Source: Leptolyngbya sp. PCC 7375
GTDB lineage: Bacteria > Cyanobacteriota > Cyanobacteriia > Phormidesmidales > Phormidesmidaceae
Direction: 5' to 3'
Length of the DNA stretch: 64,000 bases
NCBI RefSeq assembly: GCF_000316115.1
Contig: NZ_JH993796.1
Span: 21,644 to 85,643 of the forward strand
A program made the translations under genes and the position numbers. The notes beneath the pieces were generated by a model, which saw only the letters and a list, made by a program, of their open reading frames with translations, did no database searches and was not told the DNA's origin. This document shows positions 33,430 through 42,216 of this stretch, piece after piece. The first letter of the stretch is position 1, and the number at the start of each line of letters is the position of its first letter.

Positions 33430-34545
33430 TCACCCCGCTTGCCGCATTTGGTCGTCAGCATGGCCCGGTGGGCTGGCTGCTAACTCCCATTCTGCCTGGA
33501 GCTGCGGAATATCGATATGGCAGCGTTCAGCGTCGGCCTGCAGCTGCGGCGTAATGGACCCTTGCGTTTCAATGGCGTTTTTTAGACGATGCAATACCTG
33601 GTCTGCTGAGGGTTCGGGTTCCGGATCTGGCGCAGCAATCTGTTCTGGGGGAGTAGGTTTCCAGCGGGGGCCATCGGGGCCAATGTCGATGTGCCATTCG
33701 GGATGATTTGCGATCGCATTTTGCATCCCTTTACGCATGGGCACTACAGCCCACTGACGCTGATAGCGTGCTAGCCGCGCGGCGATGCTTTCGTCTTCCG
33801 ACTCAGACTGCTCTGGGGAACGCGGCGGCGGAAGGGGATCTATTTGCTGCTGTACCGATTGCCATGCATCGTATTCACGCAAATTAGCAGGATTTACGCT
33901 CTGTTTCTCTAACCACAGTTCCCGAAGTGCTGGCGGGTCTGGAAATCGACTGGCCTTAGCAAGCAACCAATCTTTGTAATCTGTCTCTATTTCAAAAATT
34001 GGAATTTGACTGTTTCTCTCTCTTACTGAATTATTCTGACTTTGATTGAGATCTATTGAATGATATTGAGAAGGCTTAGAGTCCTTGATTTCAGAAGGTT
34101 TCAGCGATTGGTTTTCCGAAACTTCGGACTGCGTTCCGATTTCTTGAACTAAAGTTTGATTTTCTGGACGATTTTCCGAAATTTCGGACTTAGGTTTAAT
34201 TTTTCGGACTATTTTTTCGCTGAAGCATTTTTCGGGCGCTTTACTGCCAATTCTGCTTCTGACTCGTAAAGATACGTCCTCAAATTCAAAGAGCTGCTCA
34301 CGTTCTAGAACGGCTAGAGCCTCGTAGTAAGTTGACTTGCTAATCCCTAAGCGTTGCCTGGCCATTTTGCCGCCGGTATCTACAAACCGATTGCCAAAGG
34401 GATCTACTAGGGAGAAATAAAGGACTGTACGGTACTGAGCAGCGGTTAACTTTGCATCGATCAAACGGTTAACCGTTGCTTCATCAAAAAGCACATAGCG
34501 CGAACTTTCTTCCGGGGGACTGGAAGAATTACGTATTTTTGCCAT
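33430..34545 (-). CDS. Winged-helix plasmid protein, possible replication initiator (371 aa)
   Basis: Residues 28-95 (DAKLTAAQYRTVLYFSLVDP, MARQRLGISKSTYYEALAVL) form a winged helix like the N-terminal domain of phage/plasmid initiators. Residues 115-180 are low-complexity with near-repeats (KSEISENRPENQ, QSEVSENQSLK), and the C-terminus is Pro/Glu-rich. No iterons are adjacent, so the Rep role is only a suggestion. Confidence 0.55.
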   Translation of the reverse strand: MAKIRNSSSPPEESSRYVLFDEATVNRLIDAKLTAAQYRTVLYFSLVDPFGNRFVDTGGKMARQRLGISKSTYYEALAVLEREQLFEFEDVSLRVRSRIGSKAPEKCFSEKIVRKIKPKSEISENRPENQTLVQEIGTQSEVSENQSLKPSEIKDSKPSQYHSIDLNQSQNNSVRERNSQIPIFEIETDYKDWLLAKASRFPDPPALRELWLEKQSVNPANLREYDAWQSVQQQIDPLPPPRSPEQSESEDESIAARLARYQRQWAVVPMRKGMQNAIANHPEWHIDIGPDGPRWKPTPPEQIAAPDPEPEPSADQVLHRLKNAIETQGSITPQLQADAERCHIDIPQLQAEWELAASPPGHADDQMRQAG

Positions 34546-34782
34546 AGAATATGCACAGGTAATTTAATTGGTGCTTGACCGCAGTAATGCATCCAAGCAT
34601 TTGCCCCATCTCTGGCCGGAGGTGGGGTTTTAACTTTTGGACCAGATCCTTGAAAAATGAGGAAGCCTATTTGACAAAGATGGCATAATAGAGTCATAAA
34701 TTACTTTCTACAGTAATTTATAGTCCTATTCTAAAAGTTGATAGTAGTCATACACTAGTCGATTACTTTAAAGCGTAACCGT

Positions 34783-35109
34783 ATGAATTTTTCAAAAGCA
34801 TTTGATTTGACGTTGAAAGAATTCGGCTTAACTGGCAAGGCCGTTGCTGTCAACGCAGGTGTTCGAGAAGCTACGGTTAGCAACTTTCGGAATGGTAGTG
34901 ATATTCGAACTGACAGCCTAGAAAAGCTAATCAAAGCTTTACCACCAGATGCAAAGCAGTTTCTATTCCTGAAAGTCTTTGTTGATGACTTAAACCCTCC
35001 CGCCATTGCGACCATGTTGGGACTCCTAGCAGGTCGTCTGAAAGAAACTCAAGGTGTTCCAGAACACAGTCAAGAATCCGTAATCTCTCAATCCCCCATT
35101 TCTGCATAA
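34783..35109 (+). CDS. XRE-family (lambda-repressor-like HTH) regulator (108 aa)
   Basis: Residues 1-52 form the five-helix HTH: FDLTLKEFGLTGKAVAVNAG, VREATVSNFRNG, DSLEKLIKALP. The C-terminal half is short and unannotated. Divergent from the winged-helix operon at 34545 across about 240 bp, so it may control both directions. The close downstream gene at 35154 is probably co-transcribed. Confidence 0.75.
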   Translation: MNFSKAFDLTLKEFGLTGKAVAVNAGVREATVSNFRNGSDIRTDSLEKLIKALPPDAKQFLFLKVFVDDLNPPAIATMLGLLAGRLKETQGVPEHSQESVISQSPISA

Positions 35110-35153
35110 TTCCGCATATTTACCCATATGTATTTGTAGGGTGCAAAGTTTTC

Positions 35154-35414
35154 ATGGGTGATTTGGCTAGAAAGAGGATTCAGAACGTTACTGGAGAAAA
35201 TCGCGAACAATCTATCACAGAGATTTACCAACGCATTGACCAGCTTTCGCTACTCGAAAAAGCTGCGCTGGCACAATACTTGCTGAATACAAAAGACATC
35301 AAAGTCGTTGCGACTAGCTGCACTGCAGTGGAAGAGGCAGTTAAAAACATGGATTATCTAGAACTCTGCCAAACCCTGGAGTTGATTGCAGATAAAGTGC
35401 GAAACCTGGGCTAA
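35154..35414 (+). CDS. Small helical hypothetical protein (86 aa)
   Basis: An all-helical charged protein (MGDLARKRIQNVTGENREQS, QLSLLEKAALAQYLL). It follows the XRE regulator by 44 bp. No family recognised; it could be an antitoxin-like partner, but no toxin is next to it. Confidence 0.5.
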   Translation: MGDLARKRIQNVTGENREQSITEIYQRIDQLSLLEKAALAQYLLNTKDIKVVATSCTAVEEAVKNMDYLELCQTLELIADKVRNLG

Positions 35415-35489
35415 AACTTAATCTTTCATATCCCAACTTTCTGTTCTCGTGACGTGAGTTGTTGTTCGCAAAGCTCACGCTTCAGTTCC

Positions 35490-35559
35490 GTGCATTGAAT
35501 TCAAGGCAACACTCTATCACAAGGGGTTGTGAGCCGCTCTGCCTTGGGATTCAATGCAC
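35490..35559. other. 70-nt extended hairpin (candidate RNA or plasmid origin structure)
   Basis: GTGCATTGAAT...CAAGGCA pairs with TGCCTTG...ATTCAATGCAC (about 18 pairs with a small internal mismatch); inside lies a second stem CACAA-GGGG-TTGTG. No gene covers it. Such a structure could be a cruciform, a small RNA or a nicking site. Confidence 0.5.
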
Positions 35560-35679
35560 TAGTGGGGGATTGTCGGTTGACTTCACCATTCATGCTTGCA
35601 GGAGAAGAGAGACAAGAGAGAAGGGGTAAGGGTATCTGATGGCGCAGCCCTGAGCCATTGTCAAGGCAGCGAACGCTTC

Positions 35680-36189
35680 TTAAAACTCCGGCTCCTCCTT
35701 CCGCCGCTGCATAAACAACGTGCTCGAAAACGCCCGTATCGTCGTTTCCTGCGCCTCTGGCAACGCTGCTTTCAGCTCCTGAAAGATATCCACAATCTCC
35801 GCCACATCGCGACTCGTCGGCTTAGCCGATGCAGCTGGCGGCGCTGAGGGCACCGCTGAAACGCTGGGAGCCTGCGGTACCGGATCAAACTCACTATGAG
35901 CAGGCGAGTCAATCCGGCGCTGCTCCAATTTTTGGATAAGTTCTGGTGGTTGCTCCGCCGCCATCCGCCATTTACCGCGACGATAATGACAAAGTACTGT
36001 ATCCCCTCGCTTCAGCAGCGATAGCACGCCAGGATTGTAGTAAATGCGATGTTCTTGGCCATCGGTAAACACCACTAACACCCCATGTTGAGCCTGCCAC
36101 TCAGGGTTAGACGTACGCGGTTCAGATGGATCGAATTTTAACTTGGCCCATTGCCAGACGGTTGCTGAGGTTGTTGCTAATGCAGTCAT
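35680..36189 (-). CDS. Hypothetical plasmid protein (169 aa)
   Basis: I chose ATG 36189 (MTALATTSATVWQWAKLKFD). The first 90 residues look like a small beta barrel (HGVLVVFTDGQEHRIYYNPG, DTVLCHYRRGKWRMAAEQPP), then a Pro/Ala/Ser linker and a helical tail (DVAEIVDIFQELKAALPEAQ). The layout suggests a nucleic-acid or protein-binding accessory factor; the family is not recognised. Confidence 0.55.
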   Translation of the reverse strand: MTALATTSATVWQWAKLKFDPSEPRTSNPEWQAQHGVLVVFTDGQEHRIYYNPGVLSLLKRGDTVLCHYRRGKWRMAAEQPPELIQKLEQRRIDSPAHSEFDPVPQAPSVSAVPSAPPAASAKPTSRDVAEIVDIFQELKAALPEAQETTIRAFSSTLFMQRRKEEPEF

Positions 36190-36248
36190 AGTCTTGTAGT
36201 TGATGTGGCGAACAGCGGGGCACCACTCCCGCATCGGTGCAACGGCAT

Positions 36249-36599
36249 CTAAAACGGCGTATCCGGCTCGTAAAAACTGCACTTACCCGCGTAGTGTTGA
36301 GGCAGCTGCGCCAGGTCGCTAGCCGCTCGTAGCTCACAAAGCCCCAAGCTCATATGGGTGGTGCCATTGGATAGTGGAATAGGTCGCGGTGGCCGCCAGT
36401 TCACGCACTGAGCGCATAGAGGCTGATGCTGCATCGGTGAGGTGTCTGGTAACTTAGCTAGTTCGTTTGCGATGGCTTGCTTTCCCCAGCGCTTCACCAG
36501 CTCCGCCAGCTCCAGCGTGGCAAAGCCCCATTCTTCAGCTTCTGCCACATCCTGTTTTTCCCGCCGTTCCTGGCAGGTAATAGAATCTAATTCGTACAT
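36249..36599 (-). CDS. Cysteine-cluster hypothetical protein (116 aa)
   Basis: ATG 36599 follows an AAGGAAA site; longer starts read through a spaced inverted repeat (36688-36701 with 36757-36770). The C-terminus has CAQCVNWRPP, then GLCEL and AGKCSFYEPD, four cysteines that could bind zinc or an Fe-S cluster. The N-terminal part is helical (ATLELAELVKRWGKQAIANE). It lies upstream of the 35680 gene in the same direction. Confidence 0.55.
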   Translation of the reverse strand: MYELDSITCQERREKQDVAEAEEWGFATLELAELVKRWGKQAIANELAKLPDTSPMQHQPLCAQCVNWRPPRPIPLSNGTTHMSLGLCELRAASDLAQLPQHYAGKCSFYEPDTPF

Positions 36600-36781
36600 C
36601 TTGTTTCCTTTTCGTAGATTGGTAGGCAAGATGTGCACGGAATGATCTGGTTGCACCCAGGTCATTCCACCTATACACAAACTCACCAAAAGAGAGTTTT
36701 TATTAATCCTCCTCAAATACCTAAAAGCATTGATAATAAAGCTATTTAGATATCCCAAAAAACTCTCTTTCAATTCTTTTA

Positions 36782-36813
36782 TTGTACCATTTCTAGCGCC
36801 AGAAATGGTACAA
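36782..36813. promoter_or_regulatory. Perfect 13-bp inverted repeat
   Basis: TTGTACCATTTCT and AGAAATGGTACAA flank AGCGCC. It lies between a minus-strand gene and a GC-rich plus-strand region, followed by a further TAGTACC half site. It is a probable operator or terminator. Confidence 0.5.
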
Positions 36814-37100
36814 TAGTACCAAGCGCAAGAGGGGAAACGGCAGACATAAGCGGCGAAGATCTAGAACAGAACCGCAAACGCCAGACGGCATGATGCCTAT
36901 GCAGGCAGCGGGGACACCGGATAGTAGGGCGGTAACACCCTCAAAGTTGGCCCAGCGAGCCCAACCCAGACAACCAGAAACCGACCGGAGAAACGGCGAG
37001 AGCCAGCGTACGGGGCAGCAACCTAACAACGGCAGCAGACACACGGTGACCTTAAACTCACCCTGGCCAAAGGCCACGACCAGGGGCGCAACAACAATCA

Positions 37101-37137
37101 ACGGCAGGGCAACAGACTGTATAAGGCACCCTGCCGT
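37101..37137 (+). other. Stem-loop ACGGCAGGG/CCCTGCCGT
   Basis: Nine-base perfect arms with a 19-nt loop, 17 nt before ATG 37155. Possibly a leader structure; the surrounding 36820-37150 region is GC-rich and low in complexity, without a reliable gene. Confidence 0.4.
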
Positions 37138-37154
37138 AACAACAACAATATGAA

Positions 37155-37445
37155 ATGCAACAACTAGAGCTAACGCCCAAGCCTGACATACTCAACGCGT
37201 GCCCATGGGCACGACCACACCGCGACGGCATCGCCTGCGGCGTAGTGCTCGCCGTGCCCGCTCCGCTGCCCTACGGGCTAGCTACGTGGCTACGGGCACA
37301 GGGATGGCAGTCTAAAGCGGTGGCTACTGACCGGGGGCAGTATGCGGCGTTGCTGGTCGGTGGGTGCGCTGTGGAGCTGCTGAGCTGGCTACCCAGGCCG
37401 GAGAGCCACGGGAGTGAAACAGCTGGTAATTATCTGCCCTGGTAG
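37155..37445 (+). CDS. Possible small protein (96 aa)
   Basis: It begins MQQLELTPKPDILNACPWAR and has a C-terminal half like a small alpha/beta fold (LRAQGWQSKAVATDRGQYAA). Coding is plausible because of the preceding stem-loop and the codon composition, but no ribosome-binding site or homologue is obvious. Confidence 0.35.
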   Translation: MQQLELTPKPDILNACPWARPHRDGIACGVVLAVPAPLPYGLATWLRAQGWQSKAVATDRGQYAALLVGGCAVELLSWLPRPESHGSETAGNYLPW

Positions 37446-37730
37446 CCGCTAGAGGCGGGAGAGGCCACAGCCGAGACCCGCCCGAGCACCGAGCGCCACG
37501 GAGCCACCTGGAACCGCGCTGGCGTGGGGACCCGTTGTCAAGGGCGTAGCGGATGCGGAGAGCGAAGCGTCCCTTGATCAATGGGCGCGGTGCGGTAGCC
37601 TATTCGGCGGTGGCGTAGAGGGTCGCAGGGCGGTAAATAAAAAGAGCCCAACGACACCAATGGTGCGGAGAGCGGAGCGGACGCACAAATAAACAGACGG
37701 GCAACGTCTCAATGTCTTGGCTGTGGCTCA
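37446..37730. other. GC-rich stretch without a supported gene
   Basis: Base composition differs from neighbours (GC-rich, many GCGG/CGGAG runs). No open frame with a good start is seen. It may have been acquired from elsewhere. Confidence 0.35.
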
Positions 37731-37733
37731 CTA

Positions 37734-37785
37734 GGGGTAAAACGAGTGAAGCTGTTACTAGCCGCCACAAGACTTCTAGCGATCA
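37734..37785. repeat. 52-bp repeat with inverted core, copy A
   Basis: GGGGTAAAAC, GAAGCTGT and AGCCGCCACA are shared with 41935-41986, but the last 16 bp (AGACTTCTAGCGATCA) are the exact reverse complement of those in copy B. Copy A is bounded by ACA/TGT. Confidence 0.6.
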
Positions 37786-37957
37786 TGTATTGACTGATGA
37801 CAGTTAACTGAGCCTATTAGCAAACAATGTGAGCTTAAGGGCATTCTCATCTGCATACAGTTTGAGCCCCAAATTGGATTGCTTGTAAGCCCAGAGCTTC
37901 TTGTTTTCGAGCTGCTATAGTTAGTTCTTCTGAAGGGGGAATAGTTGTCTAATCCCG

Positions 37958-38377
37958 TTAATCCAGAACCCGATAATCTCTACATCCAAGTCCATCAACC
38001 CAAGCAAATCCTTCACGTGAGTTACAAGCTTGCCGACGCTGCTCCATTTCATTATCCAAAGATGACTGTCCAGAAATATATGGGTCAGAGGTATACGGGT
38101 CTGCATAGAGCTGAGATTCCATTTGCATCGCAGCATCAACGCATTGAATTTCCGCACTATACAAATCGTTTAACAGCATCTCTACAGCAGTTTGATAGTC
38201 TCCCCAATAAATTAAATATCCTTGGAAAATATCATCCGTAACCTGATAGGACAGATCACACTCAGGATAATACAGCAAATAGCTACGATCTATTTGCTGA
38301 GCAGTAGCAGGAGCAACTATGTTGAGAAATAAGATTGACATAGCAACAACACTCAACTTTTTCCATATATGTCCCAT
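37958..38377 (-). CDS. Exported hypothetical protein (139 aa)
   Basis: Signal peptide in residues 1-27 (MGHIWKKLSVVAMSILFLNI, ending APATAQ). The mature part is acidic, with four cysteines that could form two disulphides (ECDLSYQ, EIQCVDA, QACNSRE, GLGCRDY). No family recognised. Confidence 0.6.
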   Translation of the reverse strand: MGHIWKKLSVVAMSILFLNIVAPATAQQIDRSYLLYYPECDLSYQVTDDIFQGYLIYWGDYQTAVEMLLNDLYSAEIQCVDAAMQMESQLYADPYTSDPYISGQSSLDNEMEQRRQACNSREGFAWVDGLGCRDYRVLD

Positions 38378-38399
38378 CAGTTAAAACCTCCTTTTTATG

Positions 38400-38759
38400 T
38401 AGCGACAGGAGGGGCATTAGTGATTTTCTTGCCACACCTAAAGTGTAGCTCTCTACAAAACGAATAACTCACCACAACACTAGTCTTCAAGACCAGAAAC
38501 ATAAGTATATATACTTATGTACTAGCCATAAATATCTTAATTCTCTGAACCTATCAAAGCTGCCATAACAAACCACTTCATCCTTTAAATCTTGTAGTTA
38601 AAGGATTTTAGGAAAAGAGTTTCTCGCGAAGATATGTCGTCTCAGCGATCATGTAGCAGTTGATCACACTCACTGGTGTTACTCCTTGTGGACTGCACTT
38701 TAAACCCCAAGCACTGCCCTAAAAGGAGGAGGGGGACGTTTTCCAAGTAGTTTTGTATT
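38400..38759. other. Intergenic, no gene seen
   Basis: AT-rich, with the hexanucleotide-like ATAAGTATATATACTTAT palindrome (38502-38519), a possible terminator or operator. Nothing else could be supported. Confidence 0.35.
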
Positions 38760-38763
38760 TTTA

Positions 38764-40021
38764 GGGCACCTCGATTAATCCCAAAAACAGAGTCTCAATA
38801 TGAGATCATGGTTAAGGATTAGAGTTGGCAGGGAGATATCTCATGGGACAACAAGGATTTTGGGATTTTGAGACCCGTCATCAAAAACTGGAGTCCAAAA
38901 AGGACCTGTTGACCTGCCTGGACGAGATGATTCCGTGGGATGAGTTTCGACCAATTTTAGAAAGCGTGTATGCTAAGTCCCGTAAGCGTAAAGCGGGTCG
39001 TCCCCCGATCGATGTTATCGTCATGTTTAAGCTGCTAATCGTGCAACAGCTCTACAACATTAGCGATGATGAGCTGGAATACCAAGTGAATGATCGGTTA
39101 TCGTTTATGCGGTTTCTCCATCTGGGACTTGAAGACTCGGTACCGGATGCTAAAACGGTGTGGTCGTTCCGAGAACGCTTACGTAAGGCCGAGCTAGTCG
39201 AGCCCTTGTTTGAGCAGTTTGGAGCATACTTGAACGCGACGGGCTACCAGGCCCAGTGTGGGCAAATCGTGGATGCCACCTTAGTTCCGGTTCCCAAACA
39301 ACGGAACAGTCGGGATGATAATGCCACCCTCAAAGCGGGGAAGGTGCCAGACGATTGGCAAGATAAGCCGCATAAGCTAACGCAAAAGGATGTTGATGCC
39401 CGTTGGACCAAAAAGAATGGCACATCTCATTATGGCTATAAAAACCATATCAATCGAGATGCGGGGCATGGATTTATTCGTCGTTACACGGTCACCGAAG
39501 CCTCGGTGCATGATTCTCAAGTGTTGGGTCAGCTGCTGGATGCCGATAATGTCGATGATGAGCTCTGGGCTGATAGTGCCTATCTCTCGATAGCGATTGT
39601 CACGGTGCTAGAGATGATGGGCTTTGAGAGTCATATCAACGAACGGGCCTATCGCAATCGACCTCTGAGCGAGACGCAGATAGCGGATAATCGTGAGCGT
39701 TCAAAAACCCGTGCCAAGGTTGAACATGTGTTTGGCTCAATGGTCAATGAGATGGGAGGCAAAGTCATTCGGACCATTGGGTTGGCGAGAGCCGAAACCA
39801 TGCTTGGCCTCAAAAATTTGGCTTATAATCTCAAACGCTACGTCTTCTGGCAAAAGCAGGACATGGCTGAAGCAGCCGCCTAAGCCATGGGATACCCAGA
39901 TCTAAAACGGACAAAATAAGAGGATTGGGTTCACTTTTAAGATTGAATCTCCAGACCAAAGACTGGATAACAGTCTTATTTGAGACTGGATTTTCCAAAA
40001 AATCAATAAATAGAGGTGCCC
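38764..40021 (+). mobile_element. IS5-family insertion sequence
   Basis: TIR GGGCACCTC / GAGGTGCCC and 4-bp target duplication TTTA (38760-38763, 40022-40025). Length 1258 bp. Confidence 0.85.
38843..39883 (+). CDS. IS5-family transposase, intact (346 aa)
   Basis: ATG 38843. The N-terminal DUF772-type part (KAGRPPIDVIVMFKLLIVQQ, LSFMRFLHLGLEDSVPDAKT) precedes the DDE core: GQIVDATLVPVPKQ (D1), ELWADSAYLS (D2) and RAKVEHVFGSM (E). A single open frame spans the element, so this copy may be active. Confidence 0.9.
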   Translation: MGQQGFWDFETRHQKLESKKDLLTCLDEMIPWDEFRPILESVYAKSRKRKAGRPPIDVIVMFKLLIVQQLYNISDDELEYQVNDRLSFMRFLHLGLEDSVPDAKTVWSFRERLRKAELVEPLFEQFGAYLNATGYQAQCGQIVDATLVPVPKQRNSRDDNATLKAGKVPDDWQDKPHKLTQKDVDARWTKKNGTSHYGYKNHINRDAGHGFIRRYTVTEASVHDSQVLGQLLDADNVDDELWADSAYLSIAIVTVLEMMGFESHINERAYRNRPLSETQIADNRERSKTRAKVEHVFGSMVNEMGGKVIRTIGLARAETMLGLKNLAYNLKRYVFWQKQDMAEAAA

Positions 40022-40070
40022 TTTAGAGCAGGTATTGGGCTTTAGGGTGCGATCGCAACTTCCTTTCACC

Positions 40071-40215
40071 TAAAACGGCACCACCACATCCCGCAACGCA
40101 ATAAACCGCACCACCAACTCCGGTAGCCTTGCTGCTAGCAAACGCTGCTCATCCATCGTCAGCACCTCATAGTGACGCTCAGGCCGCTGACGGTGGAGAT
40201 GAGGTCGCTTGGGCG
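40071..40215 (-). pseudogene. C-terminal remnant ending ALRDVVVPF
   Basis: The minus frame reads RHYEVLTMDEQRLLAARLPE and ends FIALRDVVVPF and stop. The same ending (EALRDVVVPF) is at 52223-52300 with a shared downstream HIP1 site. Both are tails of vanished genes of one family. Confidence 0.45.
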
Positions 40216-40457
40216 TAGCGATTGGATAACCTGTGTGCTGTGAGGCGTTGCGTTCACCTGTGCGTCAACGATCCACCTATTATCCTTATTTGCCCAAAAG
40301 CTGCCATGACTTGATGTATTGGATAAAATTCTTAGGGTATTGACGTTATTGCTAGTAAGCCTATTAGCTTTCCATACATCCCTTAAGGCAAATCGAAATT
40401 ATGATTTATCGGAGTTCCATCAACGATCAGGAAAATATTACACCTCTCTCCACAACA

Positions 40458-40943
40458 ATGTGGCGCTTTCTATCTATAGGGATTTTGAGTCTTGTACTTG
40501 GCATGTCTCCTTATATGTCAAAAGCCGTTTTAGCTCAAAACTTCTGGGTCAGACTTGCGCAAGAATTGTTTATAGAAGCTGCAAAGGAAAGCTTCAGAAA
40601 TCACGGTAGGAACGAACTTCCTGTCCAACAGTCAGCCCCATTTGATGATGTAATTGCAACACATATTGCTGGGAAAAGAGTTGATTTTTCCAATGCCGAC
40701 GATGGTCGTCATTTTACAGGGACTGTAACCAGCTCTTGGGTACAGCGAAATAATAATACAAGCAGATCTGGAGCAGCTGGTTCTATCTCTTGGGAAGATG
40801 GTGTAGTTTCATCAATTCTCTTTTTAGAAAACCAAAGAGTTCGTATATGGAGCGGTGACACAGAATATGGTGGACAATGGATTGCTAATGAGGGAATTTT
40901 ATATGTCAAAACTGATGTTGGTTCACTATATCGGTTTTATTAA
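40458..40943 (+). CDS. Exported hypothetical protein (161 aa)
   Basis: ATG 40458 gives a clear signal peptide (MWRFLSIGILSLVLGMSPYM, cleaved after AVLAQ); an ATG at 40401 would add 19 residues. The mature domain is beta-rich (HFTGTVTSSWVQRNNN, VRIWSGDTEYGGQWIANEGI) with regular Gly/Trp positions, resembling small periplasmic beta proteins. Not recognised. Confidence 0.6.
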   Translation: MWRFLSIGILSLVLGMSPYMSKAVLAQNFWVRLAQELFIEAAKESFRNHGRNELPVQQSAPFDDVIATHIAGKRVDFSNADDGRHFTGTVTSSWVQRNNNTSRSGAAGSISWEDGVVSSILFLENQRVRIWSGDTEYGGQWIANEGILYVKTDVGSLYRFY

Positions 40944-41089
40944 TCTAGGAATTACGAGCTGATTCTAACTGATTAGCAATAAGGGTATAGGTGAATAATT
41001 GCTCCTTAAGCTGATCTGGCCTGAGGGGCAGTTCTATATTCAGAGGCCTGTTAACTAAAGAAGCCCTGTGACCCCCATCACCCAACTTA

Positions 41090-41154
41090 CTCAGCTAAAC
41101 TCAGAAACCCCTTAAGCAACCTTCAGTTACTGGTCAGATAGCGTTCAGCTACCC
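41090..41154 (+). promoter_or_regulatory. Six direct repeats at 11-bp phase, copy 2
   Basis: Units CTCAGCTAAA, CTCAGAAACCC, CTTAAGCAACC, TTCAGTTACTG, GTCAGATAGCG, TTCAGCTACCC. Preceded by the GTGA...TCAC dyad at 41069. TTGTTAT downstream could be a -10 box. Confidence 0.7.
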
Positions 41155-41218
41155 CCGGCATTCTTGTTATCAATGAAGCAAGTAAACACACTTCACTGAT
41201 AACCAAGGAGCTTTAACC

Positions 41219-41680
41219 ATGAAACGCACACTTCTTTCCGCCTTAACTGTTCTCGTTGCTTCCACTGCGATCTCACCCGTTGCTTCCGCCGTCGAGCCCG
41301 CTACCTTCAATATTCAGTCCGCCCGCCTCGAAGCGCTCGACGCTCGCACTAAGAATTCAGTCCATAAACTACGCCTTGAGCATCTCAACAATCAGACCAA
41401 GGCCATCGAAGATATCCAAGCCGCTCGTCTAGACGCCCTGGACGCTCGCACCAAAGCCGTTGACAACATCCAAGAGACTCGCTTAAACGCACTGGATGCT
41501 CGCACTAAGAACAGCGTTCACAAACTACGTCTTGAGCATCTAAACAACCAAACCAAAGCCGTTGAAGATATCCAAGCCGCTCGGTTGGAAGCGCTGGATG
41601 CTCGCACCAAAGCTATCGATAACATCCAGGAAGCTCGCTTAGATGCCCTAGACGCTCGTACTAAGTCCGTCGTCCGCTGA
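41219..41680 (+). CDS. Secreted 18-residue-repeat protein, copy 2 (153 aa)
   Basis: The same architecture as copy 1: signal peptide (MKRTLLSALTVLVASTAISP), two 52-residue composite repeats and the C-terminal RLDALDARTKSVVR. Many synonymous differences from copy 1 at DNA level but few amino-acid changes, which suggests selection on the protein. AAGGAG lies 8 nt before the start. Confidence 0.85.
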   Translation: MKRTLLSALTVLVASTAISPVASAVEPATFNIQSARLEALDARTKNSVHKLRLEHLNNQTKAIEDIQAARLDALDARTKAVDNIQETRLNALDARTKNSVHKLRLEHLNNQTKAVEDIQAARLEALDARTKAIDNIQEARLDALDARTKSVVR

Positions 41681-41802
41681 CAGCGCGGGGCGTATTCAGG
41701 CTAACCAAGTTTGGGTGCCGAGTGCGTCTCCGTACATCCGTGAAGCTTCATTATCTTTCATGAGGCACCCTTCTCTACTCAGACTCTCCCTACACACACT
41801 CC

Positions 41803-41832
41803 AAGCCTCTGCCGATTGGTGGGGGCTTTTTA
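41803..41832 (+). terminator. Rho-independent terminator of repeat-protein cassette 2
   Basis: AAGCCTCTGCC pairs with GGTGGGGGCTT, followed by TTTT. It is the equivalent of the terminator at 985. Confidence 0.7.
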
Positions 41833-41934
41833 TGCATTGAAACGAAAACAGACAATCTATTTCAGCGAACTTCACCTACCATCAATCATCATTTCTCCGT
41901 TTCCAAAATGAAACAGAATAAATCCATCCTTATT

Positions 41935-41986
41935 GGGGTAAAACTAACGAAGCTGTCATCAGCCGCCACATGATCGCTAGAAGTCT
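41935..41986. repeat. 52-bp repeat with inverted core, copy B
   Basis: The partner of 37734-37785. The common left part is followed by TGATCGCTAGAAGTCT, the exact reverse complement of the copy A core. The rest of 41840-42140 holds nothing else I can support. Confidence 0.6.
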
Positions 41987-42142
41987 TTTATATCAGGTAT
42001 ATCAGTTCAAAAACGTAATTGGTCCAAAGTTGGCCTGAGTGATCGCTACAAGGCATGTGTCAGTTGCCTGAAAAGCTTATTTTACCGTTCATTGATACAT
42101 CCCCATCGCATCAATCCCCTGAGAGGTGCCGCCTTTAAAAAA

Positions 42143-42171
42143 CCACCTATGACCGAATCAGTCATAGGTGG
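42143..42171 (-). terminator. Rho-independent terminator of the RTX gene
   Basis: On the minus strand CCACCTATGAC and GTCATAGGTGG form an 11-bp stem, followed by T6. It lies 46 bp past the RTX stop codon. Confidence 0.85.
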
Positions 42172-42216
42172 CGTACACATCAGTTATCCCATTAGTTAGT
42201 CAATCAGCTGCATCCT

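Noticed and set aside
36793..37153. ORFs on both strands of the GC-rich stretch
   Set aside because: Low-complexity translations without ribosome-binding sites or conserved motifs.
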